A stretch of 64,000 bases of DNA. Origin: Marthasterias glacialis (lineage: Eukaryota; Echinodermata; Asteroidea; Forcipulatida; Asteriidae). A program made the position numbers and the translations under genes. A model generated the notes under the pieces. That model was not told where the DNA came from. It searched no databases and saw only the letters and a program-made list of their open reading frames with translations. The stretch lies in contig OU452233.1 of NCBI GenBank assembly GCA_911728455.2, positions 19,618,426 to 19,682,425 of the forward strand. The letters run 5' to 3'. Position 1 is the first letter of the stretch, and each line of letters opens with the position of its first letter. Below, piece by piece: positions 52,582 through 63,458 of this stretch.

Positions 52582-54429
52582 CTCAGACTCATTATTGTGT
52601 GTTTGTGTCATCTATTATCAGGAGATGAAACTAGATTCTGGTTCTTGTGAAATGAGCCATCAATTGAAGCCAACTTAAATGGTTTTTTTTTGCCATTCTG
52701 TTGTGATTACAGTTAAATAAATAAGTCAATGAATTGCAATCTAAAAAAAAACTTCATTCAAAGTTGCAACTGGTTCAAATTATCTTGAAATTTTTTGTAT
52801 GTAACATGATGTCATATTTAAGGGAAAATGCTTAAAATTTATTTTATTTTACTTGCAAAACAAGAGAAAAAAAAGTATGACTAGCACAACAAAATATTAA
52901 CATTTTCTGATTTTATGTTCCCATTTTGAAATCTTTCACTTTGTCAGTACATTATCATGATTATGCTTCAAAAACAAAACATTGTAACTAACTTGTTTAA
53001 ATAGTCTGCATTTTTGCCTGTAATTTAACAGCTACGCCCCTCATTATAGACACAAGGCCATCTGACTAAAGGACCAGTTATAAATAAACACTGTATGCAT
53101 CCAGCCATTGTCATCCTATTGGTTATGTAGATTGTCACCAAAATTGTCAAAAATGTTCACTTAACACAATATTTTTGAAATTGTAAAAACTTTTTGCTCA
53201 AAAGCTGTGTAGTGTACACACATTTAGGATGCATAAAGGGTTTTATGCAATTTAAACATTTTTTTCAGAATGAAATTTTACAAAATATTTGGATTCTGTG
53301 AGTTAAGTACAGAGACTATGATATTGATCGAAATATATGAGAGAGTTAATCCATGATCAATAATGGAATGATATTCATGAGCTGTATTGTGGCATAACAC
53401 CTGTTTCTTCAGGCTCACAATACTGATAGTATCCAAATCTACTCATTGTTTTCTCTTCTTTTCGCTTCCAGCTAATTTCAACTTAAAGTGATCATTTAGT
53501 GTGTGTAGTATGCCTGGATGTACATTGTACATCCATCGAATTCCAGCAAATTAAAACCTGAATTTACTATAAATTATTGCTGGTGTCTGAAAATTGGTTG
53601 TAATGTAGGAGATTAAGTTAGATTTTGTATTTGTTGCTAAGTCAGTTTAATTCATGTGTTTCTTAGAGTTATTGGTTTGTCATAAATTGATGCTAGTTAG
53701 CCATGCATTATGTGCATTAAGAAGGATCATAGTGTATGTACATGTACTCAGGCTGTTCGTAACTTAGTGAGTGGCAACATGTTGATTGTCATGAACGATT
53801 GGGTATTAAAGAGATACTTTTTGCCAGGGTGATTTTGTCATTGTTAAGGATGACCCCTGAGTCAAGAAAAAAAAGTCCTGCTCCAAGTCAAATGCTTTCT
53901 TTGCTTGGACTAATTTTATGGACCCTCTCAGTTCCACAGTGTTTTTTGGGGGGGTTTAAAATTAACAATACATGTGATACCCTTACATTGAATTGAAGAT
54001 GATTATTTACTGAAGTGGTAAGGTGTATCATTCTGCTTACTATATTAACCTCAATGTTCCTGGTTGGTGAGGGGGATGTTAATGATGGTGAACTGAATAG
54101 TCAAGAAAAACTGTGCCATTGGATTTTCATAATCGTTGCCACTGCAAAACAAATAAAATGCCCAAGTCGCTCAGCGGACTGTCAAAAATGTTTTTAGTCA
54201 GCACGGACATCAGTCTCTACGAGAGGTAGTACATGAGAAACAAGGGTTGCTACATGTACATCGGTCGAATGTTAGATATTTCTTTTTCTTTGTTATTTGA
54301 GATCTTATTATAGTTCATGACAAAAACACTACATTCGCAATCAATCGAATTTGGGACCGAGTTACATATCTCTATGTATGTACACATGTGAAGGATTTAT
54401 GTGAACATAGAGAAGGTTGTCCATTGCAG

Positions 54430-55371
54430 GAAGCAAAGAGACCAAAGAGTCTATCTCATAATGATTCCAGCATGATTACCAGACTGGATCTTTGTTCCTC
54501 TCTTAGCAAAGAAACCAGGAACATGAGTCTATCTCAGAATGATTCCAGCATGATTGCCAGACTGGATCTTTGTTCCTCTCTTAGCAAAGAATACAGGAAC
54601 ATGAGTCTATCTCAGAATGATTCCAGCATGATTACCAGACTGGATCTTTGTTCCTCTCTTAGCAAAGAAACCAGGAACATGAGTCTATCTCAGAATGATT
54701 CCAGCATGATTGCCAGACTGGATCTTTGTTCCTCTCTTAGCAAAGAATACAGGAACATGAGTCTATCTCAGAATGATTCCAGCGTGTTTGCCAGACTGGA
54801 TCTTTGTTCCTCTCTTAGCAAAGAATACAGGAACATGAGTCTATCTCAGAATGATTCCAGCATGATTGCCAGACTGGATCTTTGTTCCTCTCTTAGCAAA
54901 GAATACAGGAACATGAGTCTATCTCAGAATGATTCCAGCGTGTTTGCCAGACTGGATCTTTGTTCCTCTCTTAGCAAAGAATACAGGAACATGAGTCTAT
55001 CTCAGAATGATTCCAGCATGATTACCAGACTGGATCTTTGTTCCTCTCTTAGCAAAGAAACCAGGAACATGAGTCTATCTCAGAATGATTCCAGCATGAT
55101 TACCAGACTGGATCTTTGTTCCTCTCCTAGCAAAGAAACCATGAACATGAGTCTATCTCAGAATGATTCCAGCATGATTACCAGACTGGATCTTTGTTCC
55201 TCTCCTAGCAAAGAAACCATGAACATGAGTCTATCTCAGAATGATTCCAGCATGATTACCAGACTGGATCTTTGTTCCTCTCTTAGCAAAGAAACCAGGA
55301 ACCTGAGTCTATCTCAGAATGATTCTAGCATGTTTGCCAGACTGGATCTTTGTTCCACTCCTAGCAGAAGT
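54430..55371 (+). CDS. Possible DLG cassette exon made of 78-bp repeats
   Basis: A long plus-strand frame crosses the array and stops at 55390-55392. It has no ATG before the repeats, so a stand-alone gene is unlikely. A potential acceptor TTGTCCATTGCAG ends at 54429 exactly on a codon boundary, and a potential donor AGT|GTAAAG begins at 55372, also on a boundary. The enclosed 942 bases are 314 codons, phase 0/0, and the DLG exons on both sides (ends 37095 and 60174) are phase 0, so inclusion would keep the DLG frame. The peptide would be twelve 26-residue repeats (SLSQNDSSMITRLDLCSS, then LSKETRNM). Against this, the acceptor has a weak pyrimidine tract, almost all differences between units change the amino acid, and no DLG protein I know has such repeats. 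Confidence 0.2.
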
Positions 55372-55383
55372 GTAAAGCCCCTC
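54448..55383. repeat. 78-bp minisatellite, 12 copies
   Basis: Twelve units start AGTCTATCTCAGAATGATTC at 54448 plus multiples of 78; the twelfth diverges at its end after 55371. Classified by three variable sites (ATT-ACC, ATT-GCC or GTG-TTT; AAACC or ATACC type; CTT or CCT), the order is A B A B C B C A D D A' E. This indicates growth by 156-base dimer duplication and a local D duplication. Each unit contains CTTTGTTCCTCTCTTAG, which resembles a strong 3' splice site. Confidence 0.97.
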
Positions 55384-56307
55384 TGCTGCTAACCCTCACT
55401 GTCAACACTTAGGCCTGGGATGCTTAATTTCATACTTGAAGTGTCAATTTACAACGTCACTGTGCATTCAATCAGACGTAATAACTCTCTACTTACTCTC
55501 TCTCTATCTCCATGCATACTCAACCCCTCCTTTCTCTCTTCCATTAACCATAACTGCATCACTTCATCCCACCCTTGGCCTCCTACATTTCATGCGTATT
55601 TACTTTTTTTTCCCTTACTCTTAAAGCCTGTTATATTTCCAGCTAGTTTTAGCCCTCACTGAATAATATTCCTTTCCATTTTATATAGCACTACATTACG
55701 CTTGGTTTGATTTGTTCACTTTGCAGAATAATACCTTCAACTGACAACTTCTCCCTATAGATTGATGATAACATTTCTGAATCTTTGTTCAACTGTTTGT
55801 ATCTTGTGCTTGACGTGCCTACAGATGCAAATTAGTCAATTTGAAGAAGCAGTGGTCCATCTGCGTATTAAGAAATATTGTTTACACCGAGTGGGAATAG
55901 GAATATATACATGGAGTGTGAATTTCTAGATCTTTCCTCTCAAAGTGCAACAAAGTCTCGTTGAATTTTTACATGATTTTTTGTCCCTCTGATAATACAC
56001 ATATTCATGTGTAGTCCTTGGTATATCTGTTCCTAGGAGAACTATGTACTACAATTCATTAACAAAAAAATGATAACACTTAAACAGACGTGTCTACATC
56101 GGCAACTGGCATTCGGCAAAACTTCAGAGAGCCTTGAAATACAATTAATTTTCAGTTGCCAAAGCAAAAGGTCCAGATTTTCTGAGTGATTTTTTTCTTT
56201 CTAGAAGGGCCTGATCGTCTCTTGCATGTTTCATTTGATGTTTCATTTGGCAACTGAGGCTTCAAATGCTGACTGAAGCAAAATATTGGGTGTGTGTGCA
56301 CCACCAG

Positions 56308-56319
56308 CCCCCCCCCCCC
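56308..56319. repeat. Poly-C run (12)
   Basis: Uninterrupted C tract in intron 2, preceded by a GTGTGTGTGCACCACC segment. Confidence 0.9.
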
Positions 56320-57896
56320 AGTACTCATACATTGTACATGTAGGTTTGGCTGTTAACTAATCTACTAACTACAAAATATATGTGCAATGGATTTTAGAGG
56401 ATTTTACGTAGTTCTGAGTGAAGATTCTAACGTTGAATTAATCAGAGGAGATATTTGAAGTGGATTGATATTATGATTTATGTCCTTCCAAAAGCATTTC
56501 AGAATTTGACGCCTTGAACTAAATGCTTTCTGCGTTAGGAAAACAGATCTTGGATTTGACAGAATTGAAATTATTGTATGGCCAGGGGTGATGAGGTCAC
56601 TGTTGCTTCCGTAGTGAAGATCAAGGTTGTAAGATCCGGATTGATTTTTATAGATATTTGCATTTAAATACTGAATAACAGTATCATGACATTGGCAGTA
56701 ATACTGACTCATGTCGGAAAGATGGGAACCAAATTGGTTTGTAAAATAATGTCTTTGTATGAATTCAACAAATGACATTGATCATGAAGTTGTAGTATTA
56801 GACTGTGATGTAACACGATGTACATGTATATGAGATGTATGATTAAGTCCTGAACAGTATTTGTTTAGTTTATTGCTGCTTCATGGTTCAAGTAATGGTG
56901 ACATGTGATTGTAGAATGTGTATGCTCAAGGGGAAATGAGGAGTGGAGGGGAGGGGATATTTTAGAATTATTCTGCATGGAAGTTTTACTGTGCAATCTC
57001 AGAAGACATGATGTAAATGGTCTCTACACATGGGTTGGTTTTATGGCATTGATCTTCATGGTTCTTTGTACTCTTTTGGTTGATTTCTTTTTTTAGCTGT
57101 ATTCAGTTTCCCAAGATGCACTGCAGTATATTTTTAAGATGGCGCTTTTGCATATTGATCTTAGTGTGTTTTGGAGCATGTTGTCCGATCTCATCATTAA
57201 GAAAAGAAAAAAGCAAAATTTGCAGCGGGGATAAAGAACATTATTTATATTTTACCCATACACCATTGTGTTTGCACTGTTATACTAAGTAATTTCCTGA
57301 GTTTTATGAAAAAAATCCACAAGTAATATTCCTATGGATTTTTTCACAGAACTCAGAAAGTACTGAGTATACAGTGCTTAAACTTATCAGTGTATAAATA
57401 AAACAAATAATAAAAAAAAAATGTTGTATGTTTAAGACATTACCTTTAAGCTGCTTGAGTTCAGAATTTGGATGTCCTAATTTCTCTGACATAATAGATT
57501 CAGACATAGTACTCTGGCTTAATGGCAAGAATAGATCAGGCAATGAGTATACTGGTATCCTTTCACTGTCTTGCATCCAAGGGAATTCTTTTTGTAATAA
57601 ATTCAGCTTAAAAAGGTTGCAGTCTTGGCATTGTTCGTGCTTCCCATGATAAATTTATGGCTGGAGTAAATTGACCTACTTGTCTTCATTTACAATCCAT
57701 TCCTAGCCGTCACCTTTGCTTATTAACCAATTTACCTGATGTAAAAATCTACACCAGTGCGCACGGTGTCACTACGTATCCCAACATAACCTAATTTTTT
57801 CCCCAGTGACTGTTTGAGCCGACTCATCAGCTATGAAATGTTCTCCCAAACGGAAATTCCATCTTGAGGCAAATGTGGAACCGTTGAAAACTGCTG

Positions 57897-57913
57897 CCCC
57901 CCCCCCCCCCCCC
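57897..57913. repeat. Poly-C run (17)
   Basis: Seventeen consecutive C, the longest in the window. Its exact length may be uncertain in the assembly. Confidence 0.85.
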
Positions 57914-60173
57914 AGCTAGGTTTGACTCGTACATTTGCTGTGTGCCTTACTGTCATAGCAACACGCTTTGTAATTTTACTATCGTCCCTCTTGCCACTTC
58001 ACCTTCCATGAAGTAGGGTTGTTTGTGTAGCGTGTTGGATACGACAAAAAGTCTGCGCCATTAAATGAATGTATTGGGTTCTCTGCTAGTAATGAAATTG
58101 CTTCACCTGTCTATGGGCTTTTTGACGTATTGATGGACGAGGTCCAGAGCTACAGGATAATGAAAATGTTCAGGAGATGGCAATTACACAAATTAGATTG
58201 TATTAATTTTCCATTTTGGGAGCGTCTATTAAATTGGGTTGGCATTACATATGTAGGCATGTTTTGGTTGGAACGGCTTGCAAGCACGGACAATTTGTGC
58301 TGTTGTGTATACTTGTAGGTTCTGTATGTAGGTTAAAATAATCTAAAATGCCTTGAGAGGTTTGTAGTTAAAGGAATGAATTTACCTTCTAAGATTATGA
58401 AAATACTTGTGATCTTTGAACTAGTGGAGAAATATTTCCTCAAATTCAAGTTAGACTTTTATGAAAGCTTCAGATATGATATACACGTACATATTTATTT
58501 ACAGTTTTTTTTATAGATTGACATGTTGTGAATGAATTCTGTTAAAAAATGCTTGAAGAATACATTGGACATTGGGCAAAAAAATTCCCTTTCAATATTT
58601 CCAACACAAGAATGACAGCTGTTGAAAGCGGATTTGTAATAAGTCAACGCATAAAGTGCATTTGATACCAACATAAATATCCATAATGAACCAGTTGCTA
58701 ACTGATTGATTTCAATGGACCAAAAATGTACCCTAGTTATCAGTTCATCAAAGGCTTAGGATGAACCATCATACATGCATTATCAATGGGAATAGTAAAA
58801 TGTCATGTTGAGGAGTTGCAACTTTGTGGTTTTGAAACTGACTATTTGTGGATTTATTTCAACACCTGGGCGGTTCGGTTAAGATGTATGAATCATAGCG
58901 TGTTAAATGTGCTACATAGCTCTTAAATGGTCTCTCTTGTAGTCAATGTACACATGTATTAACCAGTTGCTGCCGGGCTTCTTCCATTTTTTCCCGTCTA
59001 GCCTGACAGGGTTATTTTCTTGGAATTGCCGGAATCATTTTTTTTTAGAAGTGTACACAACTGCTGCCCCAAAGAAACCTTGACTTGACAAAACCAAGAG
59101 AACAAAGATTCTCTTTATTGCATCGTGATTTTTATTTTCTTTATCGAGAAATTGTCAAATACATGCCATGTGAATAGCAAAACCTTGGCCGTGAGCCCTG
59201 GCTGAAGATAGGTACTAAATTTAACACCAAGGCTGTACCTGGTTCACTCTGATTTACCTCCATTGAGCCAAAATAAATAAACATAAATAAACAATGGTGG
59301 AAGCCTCTGTATGTCTCGTAATCCTCTTCTTGGAACAAAAGGACAAATGTCTTGAATCAGGGATTTCACAATAATGCTTGCACAATAGCCAAAAATCTGT
59401 CCTGTTTGTGTGGGTGAAACTAAGCGTTACATGATGTTTGCTTGCTCTCTGTACGCTCAGCAGTGGAATATCCAGGTGACCTTTGTTCCTGTATTCATAT
59501 GTACAATGGCATGTTTCTACATCGCCAGTTTGCTGGCTCAGAAAATATTTTTGGCACCAACTGGTTAAGGGCTCAAATAAGATAAATACACCAAGAAGCA
59601 CACAAGACATGTAGGCCTAGTTGTGCCTTTTAAACACACTTTGTGACAGACAGGTTCTTTCAGGAAAAATCTCTAACCTTTTCAACATTTGTCAAAAAAT
59701 AGGCTGGTGAAACGAGAACAGTTCTTGTGAAATTTGGAATAATATTAGTGTAGTTGCTATTTAAATTCCATGTTTCAGGTTCAGGTTTTTGTTTGCAAAA
59801 AAATAAAAATAAAATAAAAAAACATTCACAAAAGTGCAAAGTAAAGTACATGTACTTACACTGTACAAAAGTAGACGAATGACAGTTTGTATTAACCTGT
59901 TATCAACCTGTGTTCTTCCCCTTGGCACAATGTCATGGCTGTGCTTAGCATGGAATTATGTGCTTACCACCTACAGTTTAATGTACTTTACAGGTTTTCA
60001 CATCACTAGTTCAGGTTGCAGTATCCACAAAATAAAGTGAATTCAACAAAAGCCTTTACAATTATTCATTGATTCTGTACACTAAAGTTATGTACTTGTA
60101 CGTATTGAGTGTTGTTTTTTTAGATTTTTGTTATCCAAGTTCTCACAGTTTTTATTTCTTCTTCTGACTACAG

Positions 60174-60257
60174 CCCAGTCCTTCCCCTGTCTTTGTAAAT
60201 GCTGACCATCTTAAACAGTCTCCCAACGACGTATCACCAAGCGACAGCCTTCCAATG
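60174..60257 (+). CDS. dlg1: DLG exon: PEST-like linker, part 2
   Basis: The exon lies between TCTGACTACAG and ATG|GTAAG and encodes 28 codons in phase 0/0. PSPSPVFVNADHLKQ corresponds to NSPPVIVNTDTLEAP of vertebrate DLG4 and to the equivalent block in DLG1 and DLG2. The following SPNDVSPSDSLPM is Ser/Pro-rich and poorly conserved. It directly precedes the exon bearing the first PDZ1 strand. It completes the MAGUK_N_PEST linker, whose function is regulatory and scaffold-related rather than catalytic. Confidence 0.92.
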
Positions 60258-61887
60258 GTAAGAAAACTTGATTTGATCTGATGTCTTTATAGGAACAAAC
60301 CCACAGCTGCAGCCTGGTGATGCTTTTTTAATGTAATAAGAGCAAGGATGCATTGACCCTGTGAACATGATTGCTGGCTTCATCAAACAAGAAGCATCTT
60401 GTTGTTATTGTTGAATATCTGAAGGTTATTCAAAGATGTTTATCCAGCCAAAGCAGGATCCAACTAAACAAGTACAATGATGATGATGTCGTATGGTATT
60501 TTGATGTCTTGATAAAGTCTGTAAGCCAGTTGATGGCCAGGTCCTCAGCCTGATGAAGGACCGTGATGCCACCTTAAAGGAGAGTGTCAGGGCAGTTTGT
60601 TATCATGGTGCATCGTCTGGAGTTTGCCCAGTCACAAAGCGGGAATGCCGAGTAGCTCCATTGAACTTGAGACATGTACAATGTACAGGTCATTTAAAAT
60701 TTGATTGGTCTGAAACAGATTTCTTGAGGTTAGACAATGATAATCAAGTAAGATACTAGTATATGCAATTGTACATTTACATTAAAAAATTATTCCACTT
60801 GGTAAGCTCTTCAAAAATCTTTCAATTTTAAAAGGAATGTTTGTATTATTTGTTTTTCCAATAACAAATAAAACAAAATAAGCTTCTATCTTGTACTTGC
60901 AGCCCAAAATATATTTTAAATACTTTTTAAGTGTTTTTTAAGTGTTATAAGTTCTAAATGTCTTTTTTTAAGTGTTATAACCTAGGAATTTTTGTTCCTA
61001 TGTAACAATTTAAGGATAGGAAGTGCCCTTTTGAAATAAAGTAACTTGATAGATTCTCTAGATCTTCATTCGAAATGTTTTTGGTTTAAAAAAGAAGAAA
61101 AGAAAAAGAAGAAAAAAAAAAAACAAACGCTTTTTGAAAAGAAGAAGAAAATAAAATGGACAATGCAGATTGTAGCATAGAGTAAGTAGTTTACATGAGC
61201 ATTGCAGGTCTGTTCATGACTTGTAGTTAGTGAGCTCAGGTGTTTTTGTTCATCAGTTGAAGTGTTTGATTCCCCAGACACAGCAGGAATTAAATGCTGA
61301 ACTCGTAAACTGACAAATAACACCATGAAAAACATATTTACATTAGCATGAGTTGATATACATGTATGTGGGACAGAGTGTCATGAGTTGATGTGTGTGG
61401 GACAGAGAGTCTTAAAGAGTAGATATGAGGAGACACTTTAGTGTTGGGTCACATCTCTTTCCTACAGTAGCCTATAATTATTAGCTTTAAAGCTTTTACA
61501 GTTTATTGATTTACCTCCAGTTTTAATGTTATCATTATGTACAAATAATAGACAGTCCATTACTGTATTCAAACTTACATACGTCATCATTCCAATCCTT
61601 TTTTAAATTTTTCACAACTTTGCTCATTTGGCAACCAAGTTCACTGTGTAGGATGTGAGGTATAATGTTTTGTGAATTAAAGTATCACAAGTGCCGCACT
61701 CCACTGCCATTTTGTCCATGAATAAGCAGACAATTTCACTGTAAGGGATAATTTGTAAAAACTTAAAATCAAGGATTAGCAATGGACCTGCAGTTGACAT
61801 GTACTATAATCACAATGCATGTATTCACCAAGCTGCCAAGGCTTTGACGTTCATGTCTTTTTACATTTGTTCATCTTTTCTTTGCAG
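60258..61887 (+). other. dlg1: DLG intron 3, about 1.6 kb
   Basis: No gene was recognised. It contains a purine tract at 61088-61153 (A-rich with GAAGAA blocks), and two adjacent 60-70-codon frames near 60371-60759 with no recognisable motif. Confidence 0.9.
61088..61153 (+). repeat. Purine-rich (A/GAA) tract
   Basis: About 65 bases of almost pure A and G on the plus strand, interrupted by CAAACGCTTTTTG. On the transcript it offers GAA-type sequences resembling splicing-enhancer elements, which is common low-complexity DNA. Confidence 0.85.
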
Positions 61888-61932
61888 AACAATATAGACG
61901 AGTGGGAATATGAAGACATTATATTAAATAGG
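61888..61932 (+). CDS. dlg1: DLG exon: entry strand of PDZ1
   Basis: A 15-codon micro-exon between TCTTTGCAG and AGG|GTAAGT, phase 0/0, encodes NNIDEWEYEDIILNR. It matches DADYEYEEITLER of vertebrate DLG1 and DDDWLYEDIQLER of fly Dlg, the acidic lead and first beta strand of PDZ1. The usual Glu of LERG is Asn here (ILNRG). The exon is only 45 bases long and would be missed by a simple open-frame scan. Confidence 0.93.
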
Positions 61933-62466
61933 GTAAGTTTGTGTTTCATAATTTCTGCTGACTTCATCAGTAATTTAATATCTAAATCTATAAACTCAGC
62001 TGAATGAAGCTTGCCTACCCTACTGCTAATTGCCATGCATACATACAATGTAGCTCATTACATTCTGTGGTTTGACTGAAAAAGGCTAGGCTACATGTAT
62101 CCCTGTCCAGCCTTGGTTTGTTGATATTTAATTGGATTGGAGAAAACGAGATGACTTAATCCAAACAAAAGTCTACTGAGGAGTATCTAATACCATGCAA
62201 GTATTAACTCTTTGACAGCGGATCGGTGAATTACTTCATATGCTGGAAAGACAACTCAAATCAACAAAATGTTAAACAATTCTGTTACAGCTGTACATTA
62301 TATTGTATTAATGCATACAAAGACATTATACACAAAACATTTAAAGATAATGTCTTTTTTCTCTCCACCCCCTTAGATATAATTAAGGTGAAACCAACAT
62401 GTAACAAATCAAAATTGATGAGGATGAAAGAAATGAATTTATGAGCAAACCCTCTTTCTATTTCAG
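61933..62466 (+). other. dlg1: DLG intron 4
   Basis: A 534-base AT-rich intron with GTAAGT and TTTCAG ends. Nothing else was recognised in it. Confidence 0.9.
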
Positions 62467-62591
62467 GGTGGAGCCGGGCTTGGCTTCAGCATAGCAGGAG
62501 GAGTAGATAATCCACATATCGGAGATGATCCAAGTATCTTCATCACCAAGCTCATCCCAGGGGGTGCAGCAGCAGTTGGTGGAAGACTCAG
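62467..62591 (+). CDS. dlg1: DLG exon: PDZ1 carboxylate-binding loop and core
   Basis: The exon is 125 bases, phase 0 in and phase 2 out (the AG of an Arg codon), with a GTAAGC donor. It encodes [20 protein letters not shown] followed by [21 protein letters not shown]. The GLGF loop that binds the ligand C-terminus is intact, and the segment is nearly identical to PDZ1 of vertebrate DLGs ([20 protein letters not shown]). Two local differences are GGAGLGF for GNSGLGF and VGGRL for QDGRL. PDZ1 of DLG binds class I C-termini such as Kv channels and receptors. Confidence 0.97.
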
Positions 62592-63202
62592 GTAAGCTCA
62601 CATTTCATTCTTGCTGTTGACTTTCCGGGTAAGGGTAGGATCTTTAGAATTGATTTACAACTGTATTGGAGAAGATCCAGGCATCTGTATCATTTACGTC
62701 ATCTCAGAGTGCTGCAGCAGTAAGAAAGTAATCTACCTTAAGCTACTTACAAGAGGGTACCGTCTGTGATAAACTGTGAAAGAAAGGTTCTTAGATATAT
62801 TGTAAACTTTAAATAATTTATTTAAGTCTTGAAAATAACCTGCATTTACCCTAAAACGTCAAGATCATTGTGTCTTCTAAGTTCTAGTGATAGTAGTCTG
62901 ATAAAGGGCAGTTCCTTTGTGGATGAAAGTGAAGTTTGAGAAAATAAATATTTCCTCATCTTCCAGAGAGTTTTCCGAAACAGACACAAGATTCACTACT
63001 CAAAGTTTTTATTTTTGTTGTAATATATTTTATTTTGAATTTTACAAACTTTTTACTTTCATTTATCATTTTAATCATGCTTATAATTTTTGTGTTTTGT
63101 TTTGTGTAAATCAACAGTTTGTGAATTTGTCTTAATTAAAAAAATATTGTTTAACATTTTGAATCCTTTTGATAGTTGGTGTACTGTATTTGTTTTTTGT
63201 AG
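62592..63202 (+). other. dlg1: DLG intron 5
   Basis: A 611-base intron with GTAAGC and TTTTTTGTAG ends. At 62654-62720 there is a weak, degenerate echo of the preceding exon (GGAGAAGATCCAGGCATCTG resembling GGAGATGATCCAAGTATCTT, then a CATCTCAGAGTGCTGCAGCAG stretch). It may be a decayed partial exon duplication. Confidence 0.85.
62669..62729 (+). pseudogene. Decayed partial duplicate of PDZ1 exon
   Basis: GGAGAAGATCCAGGCATCTG, then CATCATTTACGTCATCTCAGAG-like sequence, then TGCTGCAGCAG, follows the order and spacing of GGAGATGATCCAAGTATCTT, CATCACCAAGCTCATCCCAGGG and GTGCAGCAGCAG in the exon at 62467-62591, starting at 62520. The copy lies about 150 bases downstream in the same orientation. 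It lacks the GLGF part, has no clear splice sites and reads with altered residues (ED-PGICIIYVI-like), so it appears non-functional. Identity is moderate by eye. Confidence 0.55.
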
Positions 63203-63305
63203 ATTGAATGATATCATCGTCAGAGTAAACGACACAGATATACAGAATATTCCTCACCAAGTTGCTGTAGATGCCCTCAAAAGAACAGGAAATATTGTCA
63301 ATCTG
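63203..63305 (+). CDS. dlg1: DLG exon: PDZ1 C-terminal half
   Basis: The acceptor TTTTTTGTAG and donor CTG|GTGAGT enclose 103 bases (phase 2 in, phase 0 out). The exon encodes (R)LNDIIVRVNDTDIQNIPHQ followed by VAVDALKRTGNIVNL, the counterpart of [20 protein letters not shown] and AVEALKEAGSIVRL in DLG1. The His at the start of helix alpha-B (P-H-Q-V-A-V), which selects Ser/Thr at the -2 ligand position in class I PDZ domains, is present. LNDIIV is shared with fly Dlg (INDIIV). Confidence 0.97.
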
Positions 63306-63458
63306 GTGAGTGGCCCATCCAACCTGTAGCTTGCAACCCCTCAATTTAACCAATGGCGTTTGTATTTTTAAATTTAGCCCATGTATGTCATCAAAGTCTC
63401 CAATATTTGGAATGAATACTGTTCATTGTATTTGGTTTTTAATAATCTGTCTTGGCAG
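63306..63458 (+). other. dlg1: DLG intron 6
   Basis: A 153-base intron with GTGAGT and TTGGCAG ends, the shortest in the window. Nothing else is visible. Confidence 0.93.

Larger units (their letters stand above)
37096..60173 (+). other. dlg1: DLG intron 2, about 23.1 kb
   Basis: This intron splits the PEST-like linker. It contains the CpG-bearing TATA patch (about 40116-40420), CT-rich tracts, a 15-bp array of about 38 copies (49231-49808), a tRNA-like element (50484-50556), a 255-bp foldback (50791-51045) and a 78-bp array with possible cassette-exon borders (54430-55371). The stretches 37100-39900, 40500-47340, 47420-49200, 51050-54380 and 55400-60170 hold no gene, RNA or repeat I could support. 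In vertebrate DLG1 this region of the gene carries alternatively spliced proline-rich inserts; I did not find a clear counterpart. Confidence 0.9.

Noticed and set aside
54388-54429. Start of the repeat frame at 54388 as a gene start
   Set aside because: The first codon is GTG, not ATG, and no promoter or in-frame ATG precedes the repeats, so a stand-alone gene starting here is not supported.
56404-56778. 124-codon minus-strand frame
   Set aside because: No recognisable family, no clear splice sites or promoter, and AT-rich composition; plausible as a chance frame in 64 kb.
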